A DNA stretch of 64,000 nt from positions 372,001 to 436,000 of the forward strand of contig NZ_JAAQOM010000002.1 in the NCBI RefSeq assembly GCF_011682055.1, written 5' to 3'. The translations under genes and the position numbers were made by a program. The DNA comes from Telluria antibiotica (lineage in GTDB: Bacteria > Pseudomonadota > Gammaproteobacteria > Burkholderiales > Burkholderiaceae_D). Position 1 is the first letter of the stretch. Every line of letters starts with the position of its first letter. Positions 26,295-34,825 of this stretch are shown in pieces. Below the pieces are notes generated by a model. That model was given only the letters and a program-made list of their open reading frames with translations, did no database searches and was not told where the DNA came from.

Positions 26295-27524
26295 TCAGGC
26301 CACCTTCAACGGCAGGCAGCCCGGCCCGATCGGCTCGAACTGTTTGTAGGTCAGGATGAATTCCTGGTGACCCAGGTCTTCCGATTTCGTGCAGGCGCCG
26401 TTCGCCACGCGGGCGATGAGCTCGACGATCTCGCTGCCGACGTCGTCGATGCTTGCCAGCCCCGCCAGGATGCGGCCGGCGTTGACGTCCATGTCTTCCT
26501 CGAGCCGTTCGTACGTGGCGGGGTTCGCGCACACCTTGATGACGGGCGAGATGGCCGAGCCGACGACGGAACCGCGCCCCGTCGTGAACAGGGTGACGTG
26601 CGCGCCGCAAGCGATCAGCTCCACGATTTCCGCGTTGTCCGAGATGTTCGGGAAACCGAAGCGCGGCTCGCCGTCCGGCACGACGTCCAGCAGGTACAGG
26701 CCGCCGGTGGGCGGCAGGTCGCCCGGCTTCAGGATGCCGCTGATCGGCGACGCGCCGCTCTTCGCGTACGCGCCCAGCGATTTTTCTTCCAGGGTCGTCA
26801 GGCCGCCGTCCGCATTGCCGGGGGCGAAGCTGCCGTGACCCATGATCGTGTAGTAGCGCGACGCCTTTTCGACCGTGCGCACGATCTCGTCGCCCAGTTC
26901 CGGCGTCACCGCGCGGCGCTTCATGTGGAATTCGCAGCCGACCAGCTCACCCGTTTCCTCGAACACGCAGGCGGTGCCGGCCGCGATCAGCTGGTCGAAC
27001 GCCGCGCCGACGGCCGGATTCGCCGTGATGCCGCTCGTGCTGTCCGAGCCGCCGCAGATCGTGGCGACGACCAGTTCGTCGACGCGCATCGGCACGCGCT
27101 CCTGGCGCGCCAGGTCTTCCACGGCCCACCGCACCCACTCGACGCCGCTGTTGACGCCGGAGCGCGTGCCGCCGACGTCCTGGATCGTGACCGTGTGGAC
27201 GGGCCGGCCGCTGTCCGCGACGGCTTGCGCGAGGCCGCCCTTGTCGAAGCTCTCGCAGCCGAGCGACACGAGCAGTGCCGCGCCCACGTTCGGATGGGTC
27301 AGCACGCTGCGCATGATCTTGTCGGCGTATTCGTTCGGATAGCAGCCGGGGAAGCCGATCAGGTGCACTTCCTGGCCGGGAAACGCATTGACGATCAGGC
27401 GCGCGACGTGGTGTGCGCACTCGACGAGGTAGGCGACGACGACGACGTTGCGGATGCCCTTGCGTCCGTCCGCGCGCGGAAAGCCGGTCAGGGCGATGTT
27501 GGCGAGATCGGTGGAGGTGGTCAT
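26295..27524 (-). CDS. UxaA-family dehydratase, large (C-terminal) subunit
   Basis: The catalytic half of an altronate-dehydratase-like enzyme, 409 aa, here a separate protein. Conserved stretches: GFPGCYPNEYADKIMRSVLTHPNVGAALLVSLGCE, TICGGSDSTSGITANPAVG, and ISPVIKVCANPATYERLEEDMDVNAGRIL. The Cys/His residues in these blocks probably bind the iron or Fe-S centre. In Campylobacter jejuni a split UxaA pair lies in the fucose locus; here the pair would dehydrate L-fuconate to 2-keto-3-deoxy-L-fuconate. No enolase-superfamily fuconate dehydratase is present in the cluster. It overlaps the small subunit by four bases. Confidence 0.9.
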   Translation of the reverse strand: MTTSTDLANIALTGFPRADGRKGIRNVVVVAYLVECAHHVARLIVNAFPGQEVHLIGFPGCYPNEYADKIMRSVLTHPNVGAALLVSLGCESFDKGGLAQAVADSGRPVHTVTIQDVGGTRSGVNSGVEWVRWAVEDLARQERVPMRVDELVVATICGGSDSTSGITANPAVGAAFDQLIAAGTACVFEETGELVGCEFHMKRRAVTPELGDEIVRTVEKASRYYTIMGHGSFAPGNADGGLTTLEEKSLGAYAKSGASPISGILKPGDLPPTGGLYLLDVVPDGEPRFGFPNISDNAEIVELIACGAHVTLFTTGRGSVVGSAISPVIKVCANPATYERLEEDMDVNAGRILAGLASIDDVGSEIVELIARVANGACTKSEDLGHQEFILTYKQFEPIGPGCLPLKVA

Positions 27525-27865
27525 GGTGCTTTGCTTCCGATGAAGTGGTGGCCGTCCTGGTCGAGCGTATAGGTCGGGATGTAGTCGCTTTCCAGGTTGT
27601 GCGTGTGGATGTGCGCGCCGATGGCGATGGGCGCCGTCGCGGTGCCGATGATGGCGCCGTAGCGCAGGATTTTCTCGCCGGGCGCCAGGTCGCGGCGCGC
27701 GACCTTGTGGCCCATCCGGACGTCGCCCGGCAGGCTCACGGGGCGGTCGTCGATCGTGACGACGTCGCCGGCCTTGAGGTCGACACGCGCGATGAGGCAG
27801 TTATCCTCGCGCGACATGAGCAGCAGGTGGCCCACGTGGGCCTGCTCTGGGGTGGTGCTGGACAT
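27521..27865 (-). CDS. UxaA-family dehydratase, small (SAF-domain) subunit
   Basis: A 114-aa protein matching the N-terminal SAF domain of altronate dehydratase. It has HLLLMSREDNCLIARVDLKAGD near the start, GHKVARRDLAPGEKILRYG in the middle, and GAHIHTHNLES near the end. It is the first gene of the seven-gene fucose unit and is coupled to the large subunit (ATGA). Splitting of the two domains is a normal variant of this family. Confidence 0.88.
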   Translation of the reverse strand: MSSTTPEQAHVGHLLLMSREDNCLIARVDLKAGDVVTIDDRPVSLPGDVRMGHKVARRDLAPGEKILRYGAIIGTATAPIAIGAHIHTHNLESDYIPTYTLDQDGHHFIGSKAP

Positions 27866-27900
27866 GACGATCCTTTGTTGATGACTTCAGTTCGCCATGA

Positions 27901-27924
27901 ATTGTATTCTATAAATTCAAAACA
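27901..27924 (-). promoter_or_regulatory. Shared 24-bp element before the seven-gene fucose unit
   Basis: ATTGTATTCTATAAATTC followed by AAAACA lies 36 bp upstream of the small-subunit start and matches 20977-21000 at 23 of 24 positions. Read in the direction of transcription it contains GAATTTATAGAATACAATTC, whose ends form a short inverted repeat in this copy only. Confidence 0.65.
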
Positions 27925-27976
27925 TACGACCATTTGCTTCGCTGCGGTGCAGCAAATCGCCGCTGCCTGCAACAGC

Positions 27977-28423
27977 TCAGGCGCCGTCCCCGAGCTCCTG
28001 GGCGAGCCCGAGCAGGATGCCTTCCGGGCCGCGGATATAGCAGAGCCGATACACGTTCGCATAGTCGACCACGCTGCCGACGAGTTCCATGCCGTGCGGG
28101 CGGAGGCGCCCGAGCGTGGCGTCGAGGTCGTCCACGGCGAACATCACGCGCAGGTAGCCGAGCGCGTTCACGGGCGCGCGGCGGTGGTCCGCAGCCACGG
28201 CCGGCGCGAGGAAGCGGGACAACTCGAGCCGGCCGTGGCCGTCCGGCGTGCGCATCACGGCGATCTCGACGCGCTGGCCCGGCAAACCGGTGATGCGGCC
28301 CGCCCACTCGCCCTCGATCGGCGCGCGGCCTTCCAGCGCGAGGCCGAGTTCCTTGAAAAACGCGATGGCGGCGTCGAGATCCTGGACGACGATGCCGACG
28401 TTGTCCAACCGTGTCACTGCCAT
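27977..28423 (-). CDS. VOC-family (glyoxalase-like) protein
   Basis: A 148-aa vicinal-oxygen-chelate protein. The fold is shown by LDNVGIVVQDLDAAIAFFKELGLAL at the N-terminus and RVMFAVDDLDATLGRLRPHGMEL in the second half, ending with YIRGPEGILLGLAQEL, which contributes the last metal-type Glu. It is upstream of, and co-oriented with, the fucose unit but separated by a 111-bp promoter gap. A role in removing a reactive aldehyde or as an epimerase-like enzyme is possible; nothing here decides. Confidence 0.82.
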   Translation of the reverse strand: MAVTRLDNVGIVVQDLDAAIAFFKELGLALEGRAPIEGEWAGRITGLPGQRVEIAVMRTPDGHGRLELSRFLAPAVAADHRRAPVNALGYLRVMFAVDDLDATLGRLRPHGMELVGSVVDYANVYRLCYIRGPEGILLGLAQELGDGA

Positions 28424-28460
28424 GATGTCTCCTGTGTGTCGTGCCCGCCGCGTGGCGGAA

Positions 28461-29177
28461 TCAAGGCTGCTTTTGCTGGCGCGACTGCACGTAACGCAAC
28501 TCGTTCATCGCCTTCTTGTCGGCCGGGTCGAGCGCCAGGCACCGACGGTACATGGCCTCGGCCTCGTCCAGCTTGCCCAGTTCGACGAGCACGAATCCCT
28601 TGCCGCGCAGCGCCCTGCCCAGCTCCGCATTCTTGCGTTCCTTGTCCACGGACTCCTCTGCCACTGTAGCGGACGCGTCGAACGCTGCGAGGGCTTCGTT
28701 CCAATTCTTTTGGCGCGCATACAGCTCGGCAAGTTCGGAACGGTAATGCGCTTCCCGCGGCGCCAGGTGGACAGCGCGTTCCAGTGCCGCGCGTGCCTCG
28801 CCGGCGCGGCCCAGCTCGATGAGGGCGTAGCCGCGCAGGAAGTACGCATCGCACCATGCTGAACCATACACGCTTGTCGCGGTATTGTTCTTGGCCGCCT
28901 CGGCAAGATAGACGAGGGATTCGGCCGGGCTGCGGGCGCAGTAGGCGACGTCGGTCTTGTCCTTGCGCACCGCCTCGAAGTGCGCGATGACCTTGTCGAT
29001 ACCGTCGAGCGCTTCGGCCGGTTTGCCCTGCTGCAGCAGCTTGGCCGCGGCGTCCACGTGTTGCTGTTGTTCCGCTTCGTCGGCGCGAGTGGTCGTCACA
29101 GGTTGGGTGCCCGTGTCAGCAACGGACGGTATTGCCTGGCAGAGCAGCAGGCAGATGGCGAGCAGATGGTAGCGCAA
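28461..29177 (-). CDS. Exported TPR-repeat protein of unknown role
   Basis: A 238-aa protein with a signal peptide (RYHLLAICLLLCQAIPSVAD) and at least three tetratricopeptide units: AAKLLQQGKPAEALDGIDKVIAHF, CDAYFLRGYALIELGRAGEARAALERAVHL with YRSELAELYARQKNWNEALAAFDAS, and GKGFVLVELGKLDEAEAMYRRCLALDP. I place the start at TTG 29177 because GAGGA lies seven bases upstream and the signal peptide begins there; a longer frame to 29234 exists. TPR proteins mediate protein contacts; the partner is unknown. Confidence 0.72.
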   Translation of the reverse strand: MRYHLLAICLLLCQAIPSVADTGTQPVTTTRADEAEQQQHVDAAAKLLQQGKPAEALDGIDKVIAHFEAVRKDKTDVAYCARSPAESLVYLAEAAKNNTATSVYGSAWCDAYFLRGYALIELGRAGEARAALERAVHLAPREAHYRSELAELYARQKNWNEALAAFDASATVAEESVDKERKNAELGRALRGKGFVLVELGKLDEAEAMYRRCLALDPADKKAMNELRYVQSRQQKQP

Positions 29178-29358
29178 ATGGGTGTCCTCAGTTGTCGTGG
29201 TCGGCTGAAGCAGGCGTTCGGGATGATCGCGCAAGCCTACCGCAAATCAGGGTTCAAAAACATATCGAAATACCACATTACGGGATCGCCGCAAACCGTT
29301 CGGAAATACAGCCGGCTGTGCACCATCCGAGGTGAGCAGCGCCGAGCCGATGCGCCTT

Positions 29359-29964
29359 CTATGTCAACTCAGCCTTTTGGACAGTCGCGAAATATAGATA
29401 GGCGGCATAAGCGCCAACGAAATAGTAGCAAACGGCGTCCAGCATGCAATAAATCCACGAAAACAGTGCAATTGAAAAACCTGAGCCATCGATCGGTCTA
29501 AACAGGTGACTATGATAAACGAGACCTCCGCTCATGTTCATCGAATAGGGGCCCGGGCCACGAACGGCACCGATGTCGGACAGCACGACGTAAAGACAAA
29601 ACATCGCCACGAAAAACATTGTCCTTCCAACTGCTGCCTGAGGTTTTTGACGCCGTAGGCTGCGGACCAGAACTTTAATGCTGTTTAATTGCCAAACCGG
29701 CCGCGCCACGCAAATACCTGCCAAATAAACAGGAACAAACAACCAATTGATGGCGTACAAGACTGCAAAAGTATGCGGCCGTGTGGAAATCTGATTGAAG
29801 AATCTTACTGCGGGCACCAACGCGCCCATCAGGCGCGCGATCAGGCCAAGCTCGCGACTGTCGGCTATCGACGATTCATCGAAAACGGTCGAAATTGCAA
29901 GCGAGAGTATAAGCGCTGCCAATGCACCGCACTTGAACGCGGCGCTTCCGGTTCTGAAGTTCAT
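29359..29964 (-). CDS. Hypothetical integral membrane protein
   Basis: A 201-aa protein with about four membrane segments (AALILSLAISTVF near 15-30, VLYAINWLFVPVYLAGICVA near 65-85, TMFFVAMFCLYVVLSDIGA near 110-130, and a terminal region near 165-195). I recognise no family. The start at ATG 29964 is chosen because upstream in-frame sequence is polar and low in coding signal; no good Shine-Dalgarno is seen. Base composition is clearly less GC-rich than the surroundings, suggesting acquired DNA. Confidence 0.55.
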   Translation of the reverse strand: MNFRTGSAAFKCGALAALILSLAISTVFDESSIADSRELGLIARLMGALVPAVRFFNQISTRPHTFAVLYAINWLFVPVYLAGICVARPVWQLNSIKVLVRSLRRQKPQAAVGRTMFFVAMFCLYVVLSDIGAVRGPGPYSMNMSGGLVYHSHLFRPIDGSGFSIALFSWIYCMLDAVCYYFVGAYAAYLYFATVQKAELT

Positions 29965-30250
29965 AATTTTTCTATTCGCGGAAGCACATTTTTCCACACA
30001 TTGCTCGCTTAAATCATTACCATAACGTAACTTGTGCAATATCACTCGCAGGCCGATCCGCATGACGATAGTTATTGTTGACCATGCGTGCCCGCATAAT
30101 CACCGATGACGATTTCATTAACTCGAAATCTCGCCGAAACTAACGCCCAACCATTATTCCATTATCCCGATCCACAATCTCCACTCAGCTTTGTCTGAGC
30201 ACTGCATCTCTATCGGCGATTGTTTCGGATCCCGGTGAAGATCATGACAC

Positions 30251-30531
30251 TCACTTCGCGCCGACTTTGGTAACACGGCACTCTCCGCCAACCTCATCCA
30301 GGTAAGACACGTTGCCGGCCGCCGCCAAGTTGGCGTTGATCGGGTCGCGACCCCGATGCAATATGCCGTCACGTCGGCGAGGTACGGAACATGGCTTTGT
30401 GTGATCTGATAGCGGACGAGCGCCTCCTGCACGCACACGGCGTCGTCGCCAGCGCCGTCGGCCGAGGCGGCCCCATCTTCAACAGGCACGGCAACGCCAG
30501 TGTCGTAACACGCCATGGAACGGGCCGACAC
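30251..30531 (-). pseudogene. Small frameshifted gene of unknown family
   Basis: From GTG 30531 (or ATG 30516) the frame reads MSARSMACYDTGVAVPVEDG ... VRYQITQSHVPYLADVTAYCIG and then degrades. One base added in the following GGGG run restores a sensible ending, GRDPINANLAAAGNVSYLDEVGGECRVTKVGAK, stopping at 30251. The two halves together give a protein of about 93 aa. No homologue is recognised. The frameshift could be real or a sequencing error. Confidence 0.4.
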
Positions 30532-30541
30532 GGTCTATGCA

Positions 30542-30700
30542 TCACGCCACCCGGCGATCCGTGCGCATGTACCGTTGTCGAGCGTAAAACAGGTAAGTGA
30601 GGCCGCCGATTCCGATCGCCAGGTAGTAAGTGGCGGGATCGCCGCCACGCACGGCTTCGCACACCATTCGTGCCGACAGCAGTGCCCACGGCAGCGGCAT
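30542..30700 (-). CDS. Possible 52-aa membrane protein
   Basis: An ATG at 30700 opens a 52-codon frame beginning MPLPWALLSARMVCEAVRGG and containing the hydrophobic segment TYYLAIGIGGLTYLFYARQRY, then a basic tail. It lacks a visible Shine-Dalgarno. It lies just upstream of, and co-oriented with, the frameshifted gene at 30251-30531, so the two may be remnants of one unit. The rest of the 745-bp gap 30064-30808 is AT-richer and shows nothing recognisable. Confidence 0.35.
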   Translation of the reverse strand: MPLPWALLSARMVCEAVRGGDPATYYLAIGIGGLTYLFYARQRYMRTDRRVA

Positions 30701-30808
30701 GATGAACCGTGCGTTTCGTTCAAAAAATCCATAGTCAGCATTTCAGGAAAACGAGGCGCCACCATGGCATTCCGGCCGGCCGCAAATACTCACGCATTTC
30801 GACAATGA

Positions 30809-31705
30809 CTACCGTTCCGCCGCCGCAGCTTCCGCCAGCGCGACGAACGCATCCACGAGCGGGCCGCCCCCTTCCGCGTGGCGCGCGAGCAGCATCGCCG
30901 TCGTCGCCTCCGGGTCGGCCAGCGGACGGTAGACGACGCCGTCCATGTGGATGCCTTCGAACGAGCTCGGCAGCAGCGAGATGCCGCAGCCGGCGGCGAC
31001 GAGGCCGATGATCGTGGACGGCTCGCCCGCCTCCATCGCGATATCGGGCGTGAAGCCGGCGGCGCGGCACAGGTCGAAGATCTGGTGGTAGATGCCCGTG
31101 CCCGCATCCTTCGGGAACACGACGAACGCGTGGCCGGCCAGGTCTTTCACGGCGATCGACTTCTTGCGCGCCAGCGGCGACCCCGCCGGCAGCACGAGCC
31201 GCAGCGGGTCGCGGCGCAGCATCGTCAACGCCACCGAGCGCGGCAGCGGCATGGAGGCGGGGCGCACGAAGCCGACGTCCAGCTCGCGCGCCTCGATGCG
31301 CGTCAGCTGCGGCTGCGTGGCGATCTCGTGGAAGGTCAGCAGCACGTCGGGGTAGCGCTGGCGGTAGCGCCGCACGACTTTCGCGAACAGCGGCGTGAAC
31401 GGCGTCGAGAACGTGAACCCCACGCGCAGCTCGCCCGCCTCGCCCAGGTGCGCGCGCCGGGCCGTTTCCTTCGCCTGGTCGGACAGCGCCAGCACGCGCC
31501 GCGCGTCCGCGAGGAACAGCCGGCCCGCTTCCGTCAGCAGCACCCGCCGCTTGTTGCGCTCGAACAGCCGGGCGCCGATCTCGTGTTCCAGCGCCCGGAT
31601 CTGCTGGCTCAGCGGCGGCTGGCCGATGTGCAGCCGTTCCGCCGCGCGCGTAAAACTCAGTTCTTCCGCGACGGCCACGAAGTAACGCAAGTGTCTGAGT
31701 TCCAT
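30809..31705 (-). CDS. LysR family transcriptional regulator
   Basis: A 298-aa LysR-type regulator. The N-terminal winged helix-turn-helix is MELRHLRYFVAVAEELSFTRAAERL, continuing with QPPLSQQIRALEHEIGARLFERN, and the effector domain runs from about residue 92 (ELRVGFTFSTPFTPLF) to the C-terminus. It is divergent from the MFS gene at 31807 with a 101-bp gap, the standard arrangement for a LysR protein that controls its neighbour. A dyad at 31707-31725 adjoins its start. Confidence 0.93.
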   Translation of the reverse strand: MELRHLRYFVAVAEELSFTRAAERLHIGQPPLSQQIRALEHEIGARLFERNKRRVLLTEAGRLFLADARRVLALSDQAKETARRAHLGEAGELRVGFTFSTPFTPLFAKVVRRYRQRYPDVLLTFHEIATQPQLTRIEARELDVGFVRPASMPLPRSVALTMLRRDPLRLVLPAGSPLARKKSIAVKDLAGHAFVVFPKDAGTGIYHQIFDLCRAAGFTPDIAMEAGEPSTIIGLVAAGCGISLLPSSFEGIHMDGVVYRPLADPEATTAMLLARHAEGGGPLVDAFVALAEAAAAER

Positions 31706-31706
31706 G

Positions 31707-31725
31707 TTATCTGTTTAAGCGATAA
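31707..31725. promoter_or_regulatory. Dyad in the LysR/MFS divergent gap
   Basis: TTATC-N9-GATAA is a perfect 5-bp dyad one base from the lysR start codon, of the T-N11-A type bound by LysR regulators. It would allow autorepression. An AT-rich ATATATATTGG follows near the centre of the gap. Confidence 0.4.
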
Positions 31726-31806
31726 GTAACGCCACAAATATATATTGGACACATAGTTCGTGCAATCCTACGATGGGATCTCGCATGCTTCCACGGTCCC
31801 GCCGCC

Positions 31807-33012
31807 ATGTCCCGCCTTCCCGCTGCCCCGCCCTCGTATCGCTGTACCAACCGCGCCCTGTTCTTCGGCGGTTTTTCCTGCTTCGCCCTGCTGTACAGCG
31901 TGCAGCCGCTGCTGCCGTTGCTGGCGCAGGAATTCGCGCTGACACCCGCGCAAAGCAGCCTGTCGCTGTCGCTGTCGACCGCGGCACTGGCCGTCTCGCT
32001 GCTGTTCTCGTCGGTGCTGTCCGACCGCCTCGGGCGCAAGAACATGATGGTCGCCGCGCTCGTCGTGTCCGGCCTGATGAGCGTGCTGTCGGCGTTCGCG
32101 CAGGACTACACGCAGCTGCTCGTCGCACGCACCTTGCTGGGCCTTGCCATGGGCGGCATGCCCGCCGTCGCGATGGCCTATTTGAGCGAGGAGATCGAGC
32201 CGGCCGCGCTCGGGGCGTCGATGGGGCTGTACATCAGCGGCAACGCGTTCGGCGGGATGGCCGGCCGGATGCTGGCGGCCGTCCTGTCCGATTTCTTCTC
32301 GTGGCGCGTCGCCGTGGGCGTGCTCGGCGTCATGGGCCTGCTGGGCGCCGCGGAATTCTGGCGCAGCCTGCCTGCGTCGCGGCGCTTCCGTCCGTCGTCC
32401 GGCGGTGTCGCGGCGATGCTGCACGGCCTGCGCCGCCACCTCGGCGACGACGGCCTGCCGTGGCTGTTCGCGCTGTCGTTCCTGTTGATGGGATGTTTCG
32501 TCAGCGCCTACAACTTCATCGGCTTCCGCCTGCTCGGCGCGCCGTTCGGGCTGCGCCAGAGCGTCGTCGGCGGTATCTCCGTGTTGTACCTGCTGGGCAT
32601 CTTCAGCGCCGCATGGGCCGGCCGCCGCGCCGACCGCCTGGGCCGGCGCCACGTGTTGTGGACCGTGATGATGACCATGGTCGCGGGCCTGTTGCTGACG
32701 CTGTCCCACAACGTCGTCCTCATCGTCGCGGGCATGGCCGTCTACACGTTCGGCTTTTTCGCCTCGCACTCGATCGCCAGCAGCTGGGTGGGCCGGCGCG
32801 CCCGCACGCAGCAGGCGCTCGCGTCCGCGCTGTACCTGTGCTGCTACTACCTCGGCTCCAGCGTCGTCGGCTGGGCCAGCGGCATCCTGTGGGCGCACGG
32901 CGGCTGGGGCGGCGTCGTGGCGCTGCTGGGTGTCCTGCTCGGCGCCGCGATGCTGATCTCGCTGCGCCTGCGCACGTTGGCGCCCGTCCCTCAGGCGTGG
33001 TCGCCCGCCTGA
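31807..33012 (+). CDS. MFS efflux transporter (YnfM-like)
   Basis: A 401-aa major facilitator protein with 12 predicted helices. The inter-helix motif SDRLGRKNMMVAALVVSG (about 72-90) is the family signature, and the repeat in the second half reads RRADRLGRRHVLWTVMM. Similarity is to the YnfM/AraJ group of small-molecule exporters. It is divergent from the LysR regulator. Its 3' end overlaps the convergent acetolactate synthase gene by 22 bp. Confidence 0.87.
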   Translation: MSRLPAAPPSYRCTNRALFFGGFSCFALLYSVQPLLPLLAQEFALTPAQSSLSLSLSTAALAVSLLFSSVLSDRLGRKNMMVAALVVSGLMSVLSAFAQDYTQLLVARTLLGLAMGGMPAVAMAYLSEEIEPAALGASMGLYISGNAFGGMAGRMLAAVLSDFFSWRVAVGVLGVMGLLGAAEFWRSLPASRRFRPSSGGVAAMLHGLRRHLGDDGLPWLFALSFLLMGCFVSAYNFIGFRLLGAPFGLRQSVVGGISVLYLLGIFSAAWAGRRADRLGRRHVLWTVMMTMVAGLLLTLSHNVVLIVAGMAVYTFGFFASHSIASSWVGRRARTQQALASALYLCCYYLGSSVVGWASGILWAHGGWGGVVALLGVLLGAAMLISLRLRTLAPVPQAWSPA

Positions 33013-34739
33013 CGCGCGAACCAGCGGTCCTTCGCCAGCATGATCTCGTGGTGGCCGCGGCCCGCAGGAATCATCGGAAAACAGTTCTCGGCCTGCGCCA
33101 CGACGACGTCGAGCAGGTACGGCCCCGGCGCCGCGAGGCACTCGTCCAGCGCCGCGTCCAGTTCCGCGGCGTGTGACACGCGCCGCCCCTGCCAGCCGAA
33201 CGCGCGCGCCAGCGCGACGAAGTCCGGCAGCGCTTCCGGATAACTGTGGCTGTAGCGGCCGCCGTGGTGCAGCTCCTGCCACTGGCGCACCATGCCCATG
33301 CAGCCGTTGTTCGACAGGACGAGCTTGACGGGACAGCGGTGCTGCACCGCCGTCGACATCTCCTGGATGTTCATCATGACGGACGCGTCCCCCGACACGC
33401 ACACGACCAGCGCCTCCGGATGCGCGACCTGCGCGCCGATCGCGGCCGGCAGGCCATAGCCCATCGTCCCCGCGCCGCCCGACGTCAGCCACCTGCGCGG
33501 ACGCTCGAACGGCAGGTACTGCGCCGCCCACATCTGGTGCTGGCCGACGTCCGTCGCGACGATGGCATCGCGCCCGCGCACGCGCACGGCGAGCGCGCGC
33601 ATCAGGTGTTGCGGCAGGATCGCGGGCGCCGCGTCCGGGACGTCGAGGCAGCGCACGGCGCGCCATGCGGCGATCCTGCGCCACCAGTCATCCGTCAGCG
33701 CCGGGTCGGCCGGCGTGGCGGCGACCGCGCGCAGCAGCTCCGCGAGGACGGTGCCGGCATCGCCGACGAGCGCAACGTCCGTCCGCACCACCTTGCCGAT
33801 CGAGGCGGGATCGACGTCGACGTGCACGATGCGTGCTTGCGGACAGAAATGCGCGAGCTTGCCCGTCACGCGGTCGTCGAACCGGGCGCCCGCGCAGACG
33901 ACGAGGTCCGCCTCGTGCATCGCGAGATTCGCTTCCAGCGTGCCGTGCATGCCCAGCATGCCGAGCCAGCGCGGGTCGGACGCGGGGAATGCGCCCAGGC
34001 CCATCAACGTGAGCGTGCACGGTGCGTCCTTCCAGCGGACGAGCGCCGTGAACGCGGCACAGGCGCCCTCGCCCGCGTTGACGAGACCTCCGCCGCCGTA
34101 GAACACGGGCCGGCGCGCCTGGCGGATCAGGTGCGCCGCCGCGTCGAGGGCGTCGGCCCGCACGCGCGGGCGCGCGGGCGTGGGCGGGAGCGGCGCGTGC
34201 GGCACCAGGTCGACCTCCTGCGCCTGGACGTCCTTCGGCACGTCGACGAGCACGGGCCCCGGGCGGCCGTCCAGCGCCGTGTGCACGGCGTGCCGGATCG
34301 TGTCGGCGATGGCGTCCGCGCTGCGGACCTGCGCGTTCCACTTCGTCACGGTGCGCGAGATCCCGAGCGCGTCGCATTCCTGAAATGCGTTCGTGCCGAT
34401 GGCGCTCGTCGCGACCTGCCCACTGACGCACAGCACGGGAATCGAGTCGCTCAGCGCATCGAGCAGGCCGGACGTCGTGTTGGCGATGCCGGGCCCGGAC
34501 GTGACGAACACGACGCCCAGCCGCCCCGTCGAACGGGCATAGCCCTGGGCGGCGTGGACGGCGGCCTGCTCGTGCCGGACGAGGATGTGGCGGATGCGGC
34601 CGTCCAGCGCCAGCGCGTCGTACAGCGGCAGGACGGCGCCGCCCGGATAGCCGAAGACGGTGTCCACGCCGCAGCGCACGAGGGTATCGAGCAGCAGGCG
34701 GGCGCCGGTCATCCGCTGGTCGTTCGGGTATGTTTTCAT
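32991..34739 (-). CDS. Acetolactate synthase large subunit
   Basis: A 582-aa thiamine-diphosphate enzyme condensing pyruvate with pyruvate or 2-oxobutyrate. The glutamate that activates ThDP lies in ILVRHEQAAVHAAQGYAR (about 52-70), the FAD-binding middle domain has LGMLGMHGTLEANLAM and GARFDDRVTGKL, and the ThDP/Mg motif is GDASVMMNIQEMSTA ... NNGCMGMVRQWQE. Sequence is of the anabolic IlvB/IlvG type, but no small regulatory subunit or ilvC follows. A divergent Lrp/AsnC regulator starts 86 bp away, implying amino-acid control. CCCGA and TCGGG flank 34741-34757 next to its start as a short dyad. Confidence 0.9.
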   Translation of the reverse strand: MKTYPNDQRMTGARLLLDTLVRCGVDTVFGYPGGAVLPLYDALALDGRIRHILVRHEQAAVHAAQGYARSTGRLGVVFVTSGPGIANTTSGLLDALSDSIPVLCVSGQVATSAIGTNAFQECDALGISRTVTKWNAQVRSADAIADTIRHAVHTALDGRPGPVLVDVPKDVQAQEVDLVPHAPLPPTPARPRVRADALDAAAHLIRQARRPVFYGGGGLVNAGEGACAAFTALVRWKDAPCTLTLMGLGAFPASDPRWLGMLGMHGTLEANLAMHEADLVVCAGARFDDRVTGKLAHFCPQARIVHVDVDPASIGKVVRTDVALVGDAGTVLAELLRAVAATPADPALTDDWWRRIAAWRAVRCLDVPDAAPAILPQHLMRALAVRVRGRDAIVATDVGQHQMWAAQYLPFERPRRWLTSGGAGTMGYGLPAAIGAQVAHPEALVVCVSGDASVMMNIQEMSTAVQHRCPVKLVLSNNGCMGMVRQWQELHHGGRYSHSYPEALPDFVALARAFGWQGRRVSHAAELDAALDECLAAPGPYLLDVVVAQAENCFPMIPAGRGHHEIMLAKDRWFARQAGDHA

Positions 34740-34825
34740 GCCCGAAATGTTATCGGGTAAGGACGTGAAAGTGCTTCCTGTTTTCCGCTAGAATGGCCCG
34801 ATCACCTGAAAATTTTTAGCTCACG

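Noticed and set aside
30369-30689. Other overlapping frames in the 30.2-30.8 kb gap as full genes
   Set aside because: They are Arg/Pro-rich shadow frames; only the two short frames listed show protein-like composition.
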